NCBI RefSeq assembly: GCF_000290615.1
Contig: NZ_ALAS01000048.1
Location: 1 to 36,562 of the forward strand
Direction: 5' to 3'
Source: Heyndrickxia coagulans DSM 1 = ATCC 7050
GTDB lineage: Bacteria; Bacillota; Bacilli; Bacillales; Bacillaceae_C
Length of the DNA stretch: 36,562 nucleotides
In this document: piece by piece, positions 27,224 to 34,574 of the stretch
Numbering within the stretch: the first letter of the stretch is position 1
Layout: each line of letters opens with the position of its first letter
Made by a program: the position numbers and the translations under genes
The notes under the pieces: model-generated
What the model saw: only the letters and a program-made list of their open reading frames with translations
Databases searched by the model: none
What the model was told of the DNA's origin: nothing

Positions 27224-27254
27224 AAAAGAACCCGAAATTCCGGGTTCTTTTCTG
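27224..27254 (+). terminator. Terminator of the ABC exporter operon
   Basis: AAAAGAACCCG (27224-27234) and CGGGTTCTTTT (27241-27251) form a perfect 11-bp stem with a 6-base loop, 19 bases after the TetR stop. Confidence 0.92.
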
Positions 27255-27334
27255 CTATTCGGGGCTTGTCAAACGAATCCGGCTTTGCGTTGCTTCATGA
27301 CGATTTCAAGGGCAAAGTTTTTCCGGCATTTTTT

Positions 27335-27371
27335 ATAAAAACATGTCCAGGCCGGAGCTCCCAAGCCTGGG
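27335..27371 (-). terminator. Probable terminator of the amino-acid permease gene
   Basis: CCAGGC (27347-27352) and GCCTGG (27365-27370) pair. On the minus strand the hairpin lies 16 bases after the permease stop and is followed, after ACATG, by a T-run. It is a moderate candidate. Confidence 0.5.
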
Positions 27372-27386
27372 ACTTTAGAGCCCGGT

Positions 27387-28868
27387 TTATTTATTGGGTT
27401 CTGCGATTGCATGGAAATCGTGTGCATCAAGCGGCACGATTTTTGTTTTTCTTGCGATTTTGTACCCGAACCACAAGACGAGAAAGAACGGGATGCCGAG
27501 ATAGGCCGCAATGACATTTCCCCAGTTGATATGCGGTGCGAGAAATGCCTGGTAGTCCTGGGCGAGTGTCACAATCAGGCAAACGGCAATGGCAAAAACC
27601 GGGCCGAACGGATACCATTTCGCTCTGTAAGGAAGTTCATCGAGCGCGTGCCCTTGCGCGAGAAAAGCTTTGCGGAACCGGTAATGGCTAACGCAGATGC
27701 CGAGCCAGAAAATAAAGCCGGTGATGCCGATCGAATTCATCAGCCAGATATATACAACACCGTCCCCGAAAATGGAAGTGAAAAACGCAAGCATACCGAC
27801 AACTGCGGTTAAAATCATGGCCGGCACCGGGACGCCGCGCCTGTCGAGCTTTGAAAAAATACGCGGGGCCTGTCCTTCCTTTGCCATCGCGTAAAGCATG
27901 CGCGTGGATGCGTACAGGCTGGAATTGCCGGCTGACAGAACAGCGGCCAGGATCACGGCATTCATCATCGAAGCTGCAAATGAAAGGCCGGCTTTTTTAA
28001 AGACAAGCGTGAACGGGCTGACGAGAACATTTTCGCTTTCCAGGCTGCTGTTTGTATACGGGACAAGGAGCCCGATGACAAGGATGGCAAGCACATAGAA
28101 TAATAGAATTCTCCAGAAAACATTTTTAATCGCTTTCGGCACATTTTTCGCCGGATTTTCGCTTTCCCCGGCGGCAACCCCGACAATTTCCGTCCCCTGA
28201 AACGAAAAACCGGCCGCAATAAAGACGAGAAAAGTGCCGAGAAACCCGCCCGGAAACGGCGCCTTCCCTGTAGTGAAATTTTTTACGCCGGCTGCTTCCC
28301 CGCCAAGAAGGCCAAAAACCATCAATAAGCCGACCACAATAAATAGAATAATCGCCGCCACTTTGATGAAAGAAAACCAGTATTCCCCTTCGCCATAACC
28401 TCTGACGGTCAAATAATTGAGCAGGAAAATGAGCACAAAAAAGGACATGCTCCATAATAACGACGGGCTGTGCGGAAACCAGAACTTCATGATCATAATC
28501 GAAGCGGTCAGTTCGGCAGCAATCGTCATCGCCCAGTTGAACCAGTAAGTCCAGCCAATTGCAAATCCGAAAGCGGGATCGACGAATTTTGTCCCGTATG
28601 TGCTGAAAGCGCCGCTTGTCGGCATGTAGGCGGACATTTCCCCAAGGCTTGTCATGACAAAATACACCATTGCCCCGACCAGTGCGTATGCGACAAGTGC
28701 CCCGCCCGGCCCCGCCGAATGGATCGCCGCGCCGCTTCCGAGAAACAGGCCGGTTCCGATGGAGCCCCCGATCGAAATCATCGTTAAATGGCGTGCTTTC
28801 AGTTCTTTTCGGAGTGTCCTGCCCTGCTGCTTTGGAAGATGGATGTCCTGCTGCTTTTCCAATTCCAT
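27387..28868 (-). CDS. APC-family amino-acid permease (LysP/AAT-like)
   Basis: The 493-residue permease belongs to the amino acid transporter group of the APC superfamily, with 12 predicted membrane segments. The N-terminal block RTLRKELKARHLTMISIGGS and IGTGLFLGSG is the signature of TM1. LVAYALVGAMVYFVMTSLGE, then MSAYMPTSGAFSTYGTKFVD, FSFQGTEIVGVAAGESENPA and SSLYASTRMLYAMAKEGQAP follow in the usual order. It imports an amino acid by proton symport. LysP-like lysine uptake is suggested by overall pattern, but specificity is not secure. A GAAGGGGG ribosome site precedes the ATG. The upstream region carries nested inverted repeats; no lysine riboswitch is recognisable. Confidence 0.9.
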   Translation of the reverse strand: MELEKQQDIHLPKQQGRTLRKELKARHLTMISIGGSIGTGLFLGSGAAIHSAGPGGALVAYALVGAMVYFVMTSLGEMSAYMPTSGAFSTYGTKFVDPAFGFAIGWTYWFNWAMTIAAELTASIMIMKFWFPHSPSLLWSMSFFVLIFLLNYLTVRGYGEGEYWFSFIKVAAIILFIVVGLLMVFGLLGGEAAGVKNFTTGKAPFPGGFLGTFLVFIAAGFSFQGTEIVGVAAGESENPAKNVPKAIKNVFWRILLFYVLAILVIGLLVPYTNSSLESENVLVSPFTLVFKKAGLSFAASMMNAVILAAVLSAGNSSLYASTRMLYAMAKEGQAPRIFSKLDRRGVPVPAMILTAVVGMLAFFTSIFGDGVVYIWLMNSIGITGFIFWLGICVSHYRFRKAFLAQGHALDELPYRAKWYPFGPVFAIAVCLIVTLAQDYQAFLAPHINWGNVIAAYLGIPFFLVLWFGYKIARKTKIVPLDAHDFHAIAEPNK

Positions 28869-28894
28869 TTTTCTTTTCCCCCTTCATTCGGTTC

Positions 28895-28946
28895 ATGAGA
28901 ACGATTGCAAAAATGTATATATTCTCATATCAGGACTTTTTGCAAT
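28895..28946 (-). promoter_or_regulatory. Promoter region of the permease gene with two interleaved inverted repeats
   Basis: ATTGCAAAAA (28904-28913) and TTTTTGCAAT (28937-28946) are perfect 10-bp arms 23 bases apart. ATGAGAA (28895-28901) and TTCTCAT (28922-28928) are perfect 7-bp arms 20 bases apart. On the minus strand TTGCAA plus TATATA 18 bases later could be the promoter, lying across the repeats. This suggests operator sites for a dimeric regulator, not identified. Confidence 0.55.
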
Positions 28947-29404
28947 TTTCATGCCAAAGGCGGAGGAGCTGTTTTTCGTGAAGCAAACGCGATGCATGCA
29001 AAATTTTTTTGCACATGCGCGAACCATGATTTGGCGCCGGCATGATTATGTTGCGGGCCGCGAGTGCATTTCCCTTCAGGATGCAAAATCCATTTGCATG
29101 CGGCTAAAATAATGTCAAAAAGAGGGTCACACACAGACGTGGCGAACATGAGACCCCGGCGGCCCGATTTCTGCCGGGATGCTAATAAAAATGCCATTGT
29201 GTTTGTAAATCAGGGGGCATTTTGTACACCTTAAAGTTGAGCGCAGTTGAAAACGCCATCACAGACTCTCTTTTACGCAAAAATAAAGAGGATATATGTT
29301 CAGCCACCCAGTATTTTGATTCAACCCAATGACAACGTTTCCCTGTGCGCCCAAAGTATAAATAGTTTGTTGTATAATAAAAGCAAAGTAAAAAGAAAAC
29401 GGTG
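28947..29404. other. Intergenic region upstream of the second hsdR
   Basis: No gene is supported here. Structures seen are an imperfect palindrome with GCATGCAAAA / TTTTTGCACATGC arms (about 28990-29024), a GC-rich stem CCCGGC / GCCGGG (29155-29178) and a minus-strand hairpin (29183-29223). A perfect TATAAT (29373-29378) lies about 30 bases before hsdR but lacks a good -35. A 25-codon minus frame starting MAFSTALNFKVYKMPP runs through the last hairpin and may be a gene-end remnant. Confidence 0.4.
29183..29223 (-). terminator. Orphan minus-strand terminator-like hairpin
   Basis: On the minus strand AAAATGCC and GGCATTTT pair, followed by TATTAG. No intact minus-strand gene ends here, so it may mark the end of a degraded gene. 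Confidence 0.4.
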
Positions 29405-32400
29405 ATGAAAGTGAAAAGCAACTTTTCATTTTTTAAAGGGAAATGGGATGTGCTTGCAAATTTGGGCGAGACGGCTGAGAGAAATATTTATCAGGATCCC
29501 CATACAACGATTATGAAGCTTAGGTTGTTTGCCGAGACGTTGACCAAGTTCGTACTGGCAGCCGAAAATATTAAGGAAGCATACGGGACATCCCAAGTGG
29601 ATCGTATCCATACGCTGCGCAGGGAAGGTTTGATTGAGCCGGAGCTGCTGGATATTTTTGAGACGCTGCGCCGTAAGGGCAACCAGGCGATGCACGAAGC
29701 GTTGAAATTTACAACGGAGGAAGCAAAAGCACTGCTTAGGCTCGCTTTTCGCCTGTCCATATGGTTTATGGAAGTATACGGAGAATGGGATTTTCAAGCG
29801 CCGGAATACATAGAGCCGAAAGAGCAGAAGAAAGTCGATACGGAACAGCTTCAACAGGAATACGAAGAGAAGCTGAAAAAGCTTGAAGACGAGTTAGAAT
29901 CCATTAGAGCAAAAGCTTCTGAAGAGAATGCGGAAGAGAAAACGAAACGGAAAAAGAGAGCCGCAACTTTTATGCGCCGCCACGAACTGACGGAATCGGA
30001 AACACGTGCCATTATTGATGAGAAGTTGCGTGCGGCCGGCTGGGAAGCAGATACAACGTTGTTGAATCATTATACACATGGTACAGTGCCTGAAAAGAAC
30101 CGGAATATGGCCATTGCGGAATGGAAAGTGGGCAGCGGCAGAGCGGACTATGCTTTATTTATCGGTTTGAAATTAGTCGGGCTCATTGAAGCAAAGGCGA
30201 AGAAAAGAACGATTCCAAGCGCGCTGGAAAGCCAGACAAAAGTGTATGCAAGGCAAGTGCGCCAAATTGAAAATGAAGAGATTTTGCAAACGCGAAATGA
30301 ATATAAGGTGCCTTTCCTTTACGCAACCAACGGCCGGCCTTTTCTCAGGCAGCTTCAAGAGGAATCGGGCATTTGGTTTTGGGATTCCCGTAAGCCGCTT
30401 GAACACGCCCGCCCGCTTGAAGGTTGGCACTCTCCCGATGATTTGTTAATGTTACTGGGCCAGGATGATGAGGATGCCAATCAGCGGCTCGAAGAAGAAA
30501 GCATCTCGATATTCGGATTGCGCCCGTATCAGGAAAAGGCGGTGCTGGCTGCCGAAGAAGCGCTGAAAGCCGGACAAAGAAGAATGCTGATCGCCATGGC
30601 AACAGGGACCGGGAAAACCCGTACCGCGATTGCGCTCATGTACCGGCTCATTAAATCGAAAAAATGCAGACGCATTCTTTTTCTTGTCGACCGCAACTCA
30701 CTCGGGAAACAAACGGAAGATGCCCTGAAAGATACCAAGATTGAAGGTTATTCATTCTCTGATATTTATGATGTGAAGTCGATCGGGGACATTTCACCGG
30801 AAGTGGCAACAAAGGTGCATATTGCAACGGTGCAGGGAATGGTGCGCCGGCTTTTCTACAGCAATGAAGAAAAGATTCCGAGCGTCGGGCAGTACGATTT
30901 TATCATTGTAGATGAAGCGCACCGCGGCTATACAAGCGACAGGGAAATGTCCGAAGAAGAGCTTTTGTTCAGGGATCAAAATGATTATGTCAGCCAGTAC
31001 CGGCGCGTTCTTGACTATTTTGATGCAGTCTGTTTAGGGCTGACTGCGACACCGGCGCTTCACACGACGCAAATTTTTGGCATGCCGATCTTTAAATACT
31101 CGTACAGTGAAGCGGTACTGGACGGCTATCTGGTTGACCATGAGCCGCCTTATGTATTCAAAACGGAACTTTCGCAAGCGGGGATCACTTTTGAGAAAGA
31201 TGAAGAAGTCGAAGTGTATGATGCAGAAAACGGCGAAATTCAATTGGAAAAAATGGAAGACACCCTTCATTTTGAAGTGGAGCAGTTTAACAAAAAAGTG
31301 ATCACGGAATCTTTTAACAGGGCGGTGCTGAATAAACTGGCGGATTATATTGATCCGTCCGGTAAAGAAAAAACATTGATTTTTGCCGCTACCGACCAGC
31401 ATGCAGACCTGGTTGTCCGTTTATTGAAAGAGGCATATGCCGAACGCGGCGATGAGATAGAAGATGATGCCATTATGAAAATTACGGGGTATATTTATAA
31501 GCCGCTCGATGCCATTAAACGTTTTAAAAACGAAAGGCTGCCAAATGTTGTTGTGACGGTTGATCTGCTCACGACCGGTGTGGATGTGCCGGCCATTACG
31601 AATCTCGTCTTTCTACGCCGCGTTCAATCCCGTATTCTGTATGATCAAATGCTCGGCCGCGCCACCCGCCTTTGCCCTGAGATCGGGAAAAGCCATTTTA
31701 ATATTTATGATGCTGTTGGGATTTACGATAAACTTCAGCCTTATACAGAAATGAAGCCAGTCGTGAAACAGCAACATGATAGTATTGGCGAGCTGTACAA
31801 GTCGCTTGTGAACGCGCAAACGGAAGAAGAAGCCAAATTTTACCGCGATCAGTTGGGCGCAAAAATCCAGCGCCGCAAACAAAGGCTCAGTGAAGAAGCA
31901 AAACAGAAATTTGAAGAGCTGTCCAATGGCAAAAATATTGAAGACTGGGCGAAAGAAATTCAATATTACACGCCGCAGGAAGCAAAGCAAAACAGCCTCT
32001 TGTTTGAGTACATGGAAAATTACCGGACAGGTGGAGATAAACGCTATATTTCCAATCAGGCAGACCGGGTAACAGCAGTCATCCGGGGCTATGGTGAAGG
32101 GAATGAACGACCTGAAGATTACCTGGATGGATTTGTAAAATTTATTAAAGAAAATATCAATGAAATTCCCGCACTCCACCTCGTTTGCACGCGCCCGAAA
32201 GATTTAACAAGGCAGGACTTGCGTGAATTAATTACGATACTGGAGACGAAAGGGTTTAAACAATCCCACTTGCAAACGGCCTGGAAACAAACGAAAAACG
32301 AAGATATTGCGGCCGATATCATCAGTTTCATTCGCCAAGCTGCATTAGGCGAATCGCTTATTGACCATGAAACCCGGATCAGGCGGGCGATGCAAAAGGT

Positions 32401-32617
32401 GTACGCCCTGCATGACTGGACGCCGCGGCAGAAAAAATGGCTGCAGCGGATTGAAAAGCAGTTGCTGCAAGTTCCGGTGCTGGCGCCAAACCCGGAAGAG
32501 GCGTTTGGGGAAGAACCGTTCCGCAGCCAAGGCGGGTATAAGATTTTGAAACGCGAATTTGGTGATGAAATTGATAGGATTGTGGATACAATTAATGACA
32601 ATCTGTATGTGATATAA
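29405..32617 (+). CDS. hsdR: Type I restriction subunit HsdR (EcoEI/EcoAI-like)
   Basis: This 1070-residue translocase/nuclease differs in layout from the other HsdR in the window. Residues about 1-110 form a DUF4145-type helical domain (NLGETAERNIYQDPHTTIMK, RRKGNQAMHEAL), followed by a Glu/Lys coiled coil (QEYEEKLKKLEDELESI). The PD-(D/E)xK nuclease has Asp248 (RADYALFIGLKL) and Glu262-Ala-Lys264. The SF2 motor has Walker A TGTGKT at 400-405, DEAH at 503-506, GLTATPAL, and motif VI MLGRATRLCPE. The C-terminal region resembles EcoEI_R_C. The start is ambiguous: GTG 29402, ATG 29405 or GTG 29411, none with a strong ribosome site. It is followed by its own terminator, then the small gene, hsdM and hsdS, an order like type IB systems. 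Confidence 0.94.
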   Translation: MKVKSNFSFFKGKWDVLANLGETAERNIYQDPHTTIMKLRLFAETLTKFVLAAENIKEAYGTSQVDRIHTLRREGLIEPELLDIFETLRRKGNQAMHEALKFTTEEAKALLRLAFRLSIWFMEVYGEWDFQAPEYIEPKEQKKVDTEQLQQEYEEKLKKLEDELESIRAKASEENAEEKTKRKKRAATFMRRHELTESETRAIIDEKLRAAGWEADTTLLNHYTHGTVPEKNRNMAIAEWKVGSGRADYALFIGLKLVGLIEAKAKKRTIPSALESQTKVYARQVRQIENEEILQTRNEYKVPFLYATNGRPFLRQLQEESGIWFWDSRKPLEHARPLEGWHSPDDLLMLLGQDDEDANQRLEEESISIFGLRPYQEKAVLAAEEALKAGQRRMLIAMATGTGKTRTAIALMYRLIKSKKCRRILFLVDRNSLGKQTEDALKDTKIEGYSFSDIYDVKSIGDISPEVATKVHIATVQGMVRRLFYSNEEKIPSVGQYDFIIVDEAHRGYTSDREMSEEELLFRDQNDYVSQYRRVLDYFDAVCLGLTATPALHTTQIFGMPIFKYSYSEAVLDGYLVDHEPPYVFKTELSQAGITFEKDEEVEVYDAENGEIQLEKMEDTLHFEVEQFNKKVITESFNRAVLNKLADYIDPSGKEKTLIFAATDQHADLVVRLLKEAYAERGDEIEDDAIMKITGYIYKPLDAIKRFKNERLPNVVVTVDLLTTGVDVPAITNLVFLRRVQSRILYDQMLGRATRLCPEIGKSHFNIYDAVGIYDKLQPYTEMKPVVKQQHDSIGELYKSLVNAQTEEEAKFYRDQLGAKIQRRKQRLSEEAKQKFEELSNGKNIEDWAKEIQYYTPQEAKQNSLLFEYMENYRTGGDKRYISNQADRVTAVIRGYGEGNERPEDYLDGFVKFIKENINEIPALHLVCTRPKDLTRQDLRELITILETKGFKQSHLQTAWKQTKNEDIAADIISFIRQAALGESLIDHETRIRRAMQKVYALHDWTPRQKKWLQRIEKQLLQVPVLAPNPEEAFGEEPFRSQGGYKILKREFGDEIDRIVDTINDNLYVI

Positions 32618-32623
32618 ATACAT

Positions 32624-32676
32624 CCAGTTCATCCATTTGGATTTTGGCAGTTGGATGAACTGGGTTTAATTATTTT
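32624..32676 (+). terminator. Terminator after the second hsdR
   Basis: CCAGTTCATCCA (32624-32635) and TGGATGAACTGG (32652-32663) are a perfect 12-bp stem with a 16-base loop, 7 bases after the hsdR stop, followed by a T-rich tail. It separates hsdR from the downstream modification genes. Confidence 0.8.
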
Positions 32677-32723
32677 GGAAGACCCGATATTTAAAGCTTG
32701 TCGAGAAAAACTTGACAGAAACA

Positions 32724-32753
32724 TGGACTTTTTGAGGTTTGGGCATATATAAT
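32724..32753 (+). promoter_or_regulatory. Candidate promoter of the small gene-hsdM-hsdS unit
   Basis: TGGACT (32724-32729) and TATAAT (32748-32753) are 18 bases apart; the -10 is perfect. Its last base is the first base of the 26-bp palindrome, so a protein bound there would cover the transcription start. A second TATAAT lies at 32775-32780. Confidence 0.55.
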
Positions 32754-32778
32754 ATACATATACAATTGTATATGTATA
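32753..32778. promoter_or_regulatory. Perfect 26-bp palindrome, probable operator
   Basis: The half-site TATACATATACAA is followed immediately by its exact reverse complement, centred between 32765 and 32766. It overlaps the end of a -10 box and lies 28 bases before the small gene's start codon. This is the position of a repressor operator. Confidence 0.75.
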
Positions 32779-32805
32779 ATTACATATGCTACGGAGGTGA
32801 TTGCA

Positions 32806-33003
32806 GTGTTCAATAAACCCCCAATAGAAATTGAATTTGAAACAAGGCAGGAAAAAGAAGCTTTTATCAAATGGGTTTTGGAACCAAGTGCACCATCAGA
32901 AGAGCTAAAACGCTTGAGTCAAATTCGGAAAAAAGCAAAAACAGTACAAATGATGCAAAATCAATCCGTGCAAATTTTTCAAACCAAAAATGAACGAAAG
33001 TAA
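32806..33003 (+). CDS. 65-residue protein encoded upstream of hsdM
   Basis: The GTG at 32806 lies 5 bases after a near-perfect ribosome site (GGAGGTGA, 32793-32800). The product begins MFNKPPIEIEFETRQEKEAF, continues IKWVLEPSAPSEELKRLSQI and ends with a Lys/Gln-rich tail. The acidic amphipathic start followed by WVLEPSAPSEELKRL faintly recalls the C-terminal helix of DUF1778-type antitoxins, but this is too weak for an assignment, and no helix-turn-helix is evident. It lies between hsdR and hsdM, behind a 26-bp palindrome and before a terminator-like hairpin. Such placement would suit a regulator or accessory factor of the restriction system. Function unknown. Confidence 0.75.
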   Translation: MFNKPPIEIEFETRQEKEAFIKWVLEPSAPSEELKRLSQIRKKAKTVQMMQNQSVQIFQTKNERK

Positions 33004-33028
33004 AGGTAGCCAATATCATATACAGGCA

Positions 33029-33082
33029 GAACCCAGCTCCTTTGAATGCAAGCTCCCAAAAAGTGACTGGGTTCTTTTCTTT
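33029..33082 (+). terminator. Terminator-like hairpin between the small gene and hsdM
   Basis: GAACCCAG (33029-33036) and CTGGGTTC (33067-33074) form a perfect 8-bp stem around a 30-base loop, followed by TTTTCTTT. It lies between the small gene's stop and the hsdM ribosome site and could reduce read-through into hsdM. No separate hsdM promoter is obvious in the next 60 bases. Confidence 0.65.
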
Positions 33083-33143
33083 GGAATATAGAAGGGCTTG
33101 TTTCATTGCAAGTAACATGTGCAGTAAAAACAGGAGGAGAAAA

Positions 33144-34574
33144 ATGAACAACCAGGAAATCGTACAAAAGCTTTGGAACTTATGTAATGTTTTGCGGGAT
33201 GACGGGATTACATATCAGCAATATGTGACGGAATTAACGTATCTGCTGTTTTTAAAAATGATGAAAGAACAAGAAAAGGAGTCTGCCATTCCGGAAGGCT
33301 ATCGCTGGGATGACCTTGTGGCCAAGGAAGGAACGGAGTTAAAAACATTTTATCAGCATTTGCTGCTGCATTTGGGCACAAGCGGCAATGAAATGCTGCG
33401 CGATATCTACAGCGATGCAGCGACCAGCATTTCAGAGCCGAAAAACCTTGAAAAAATCATTAAATCGATTGATGCCCTCGACTGGTACAGCGCAAAAGAA
33501 GAAGGGCTCGGCAATCTGTATGAAGGACTGCTGGAAAAAAATGCGAATGAAAAGAAATCGGGAGCAGGGCAATATTTTACACCGCGCGTCCTGATTGATG
33601 TCATGGTGCAGCTGGTCGACCCGAAAATCGGCGAACGCTGCGCGGATCCGGCAGCCGGCACTTTTGGCTTTATGATTGCAGCGGACCGTTATGTAAGACA
33701 GAAAACGGATGACTATTTTGACCTGGATCCGCAAATGGCGGAATTCCAGAGGAAGGAAGCTTTCTCCGGGATGGAGCTGGTAAAAGACACGCACCGTCTT
33801 GCATTAATGAATGCCCTGCTCCACAGCATGGAAGGGCGCATTGAGCATGGCGATTCTTTATCCAACAACGGGAAATGGATGAAAAATCTGGATGTCATTT
33901 TAACAAATCCGCCTTTTGGCACAAAAAAGGGCGGCGAACGGGTATCGCGTGATGACTTGACGTTTGACACATCGAACAAGCAATTGAATTTCCTGCAGCT
34001 GATCTACAATGCCTTAAAAGATGATGGCAAAGCGCGCGCAGCAGTCGTTTTGCCGGATAATGTGCTGTTTGAAAGCGGCGTTGGTGCGCAAATCCGCCGC
34101 GACTTAATGAATAAATGCAATCTGCACACGATTTTAAGGCTGCCGACCGGTATTTTCTATGCACAAGGCGTCAAAACAAATGTCCTGTTCTTTACGAGAG
34201 GAAAAACCGACCGGGACAACACAAAAGAAGTGTGGGTATACGACCTCCGTACGAACATGCCGTCATTCGGCAAACGCAACCAGTTGACGATGGCGCATTT
34301 CGAAAATTTCATGAAAGCCTACGAAGCCGAAGACCGGTCGAAAGTGGAAGACGAGCGCTGGAATGTGTTCACACGGGAAGAAATTGCGAAAAAAGGTGAC
34401 AGCCTCGACATCGGCCTGATCGCGGATGCGTCATTGTCCTCCTACGAAAACTTGCCAGACCCGGTTGAATCGGCAGAAGAAGCGATCGCAAAACTGCAGC
34501 AGGCAATGGATTTACTGGGCGAAGTGGTAGACGAACTGCGCGCTGTGGAAGCGGATGAGGTGGCTGTGAAGTGA
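33144..34574 (+). CDS. hsdM: Type I methylase subunit HsdM
   Basis: This 476-residue N-6 adenine methyltransferase subunit has normal length. The N-terminal helical domain reads NNQEIVQKLWNLCNVLRDDG and TYLLFLKMMKEQE. GQYFTPRVLIDVMVQL precedes motif I, DPAAGTFG at 168-175. The catalytic NPPF is at 255-258, and LPDNVLFESGVGAQIRRDLM follows. The ATG at 33144 has AGGAGGAG directly upstream, so in-frame codons back to 33042 are not used. The stop overlaps the hsdS start (GTGA), giving translational coupling. With HsdS it forms the modification enzyme of the second type I system; it is only distantly like the 854-residue HsdM encoded from 9831. Confidence 0.95.
   Translation: MNNQEIVQKLWNLCNVLRDDGITYQQYVTELTYLLFLKMMKEQEKESAIPEGYRWDDLVAKEGTELKTFYQHLLLHLGTSGNEMLRDIYSDAATSISEPKNLEKIIKSIDALDWYSAKEEGLGNLYEGLLEKNANEKKSGAGQYFTPRVLIDVMVQLVDPKIGERCADPAAGTFGFMIAADRYVRQKTDDYFDLDPQMAEFQRKEAFSGMELVKDTHRLALMNALLHSMEGRIEHGDSLSNNGKWMKNLDVILTNPPFGTKKGGERVSRDDLTFDTSNKQLNFLQLIYNALKDDGKARAAVVLPDNVLFESGVGAQIRRDLMNKCNLHTILRLPTGIFYAQGVKTNVLFFTRGKTDRDNTKEVWVYDLRTNMPSFGKRNQLTMAHFENFMKAYEAEDRSKVEDERWNVFTREEIAKKGDSLDIGLIADASLSSYENLPDPVESAEEAIAKLQQAMDLLGEVVDELRAVEADEVAVK

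Noticed and set aside
28654-29112. 152-codon plus-strand frame overlapping the permease start
   Set aside because: Its first two thirds are antisense to the permease gene and the rest runs through hairpins; no ribosome site or known motif.
28869-29200. Lysine riboswitch upstream of the LysP-like permease
   Set aside because: Looked for an L-box-like conserved core and paired helices on the minus strand; only simple inverted repeats were found.
29426-32617. Numerous frames of 60-190 codons on both strands within hsdR
   Set aside because: They are antisense or out-of-frame shadows of a clearly coding, motif-complete gene.
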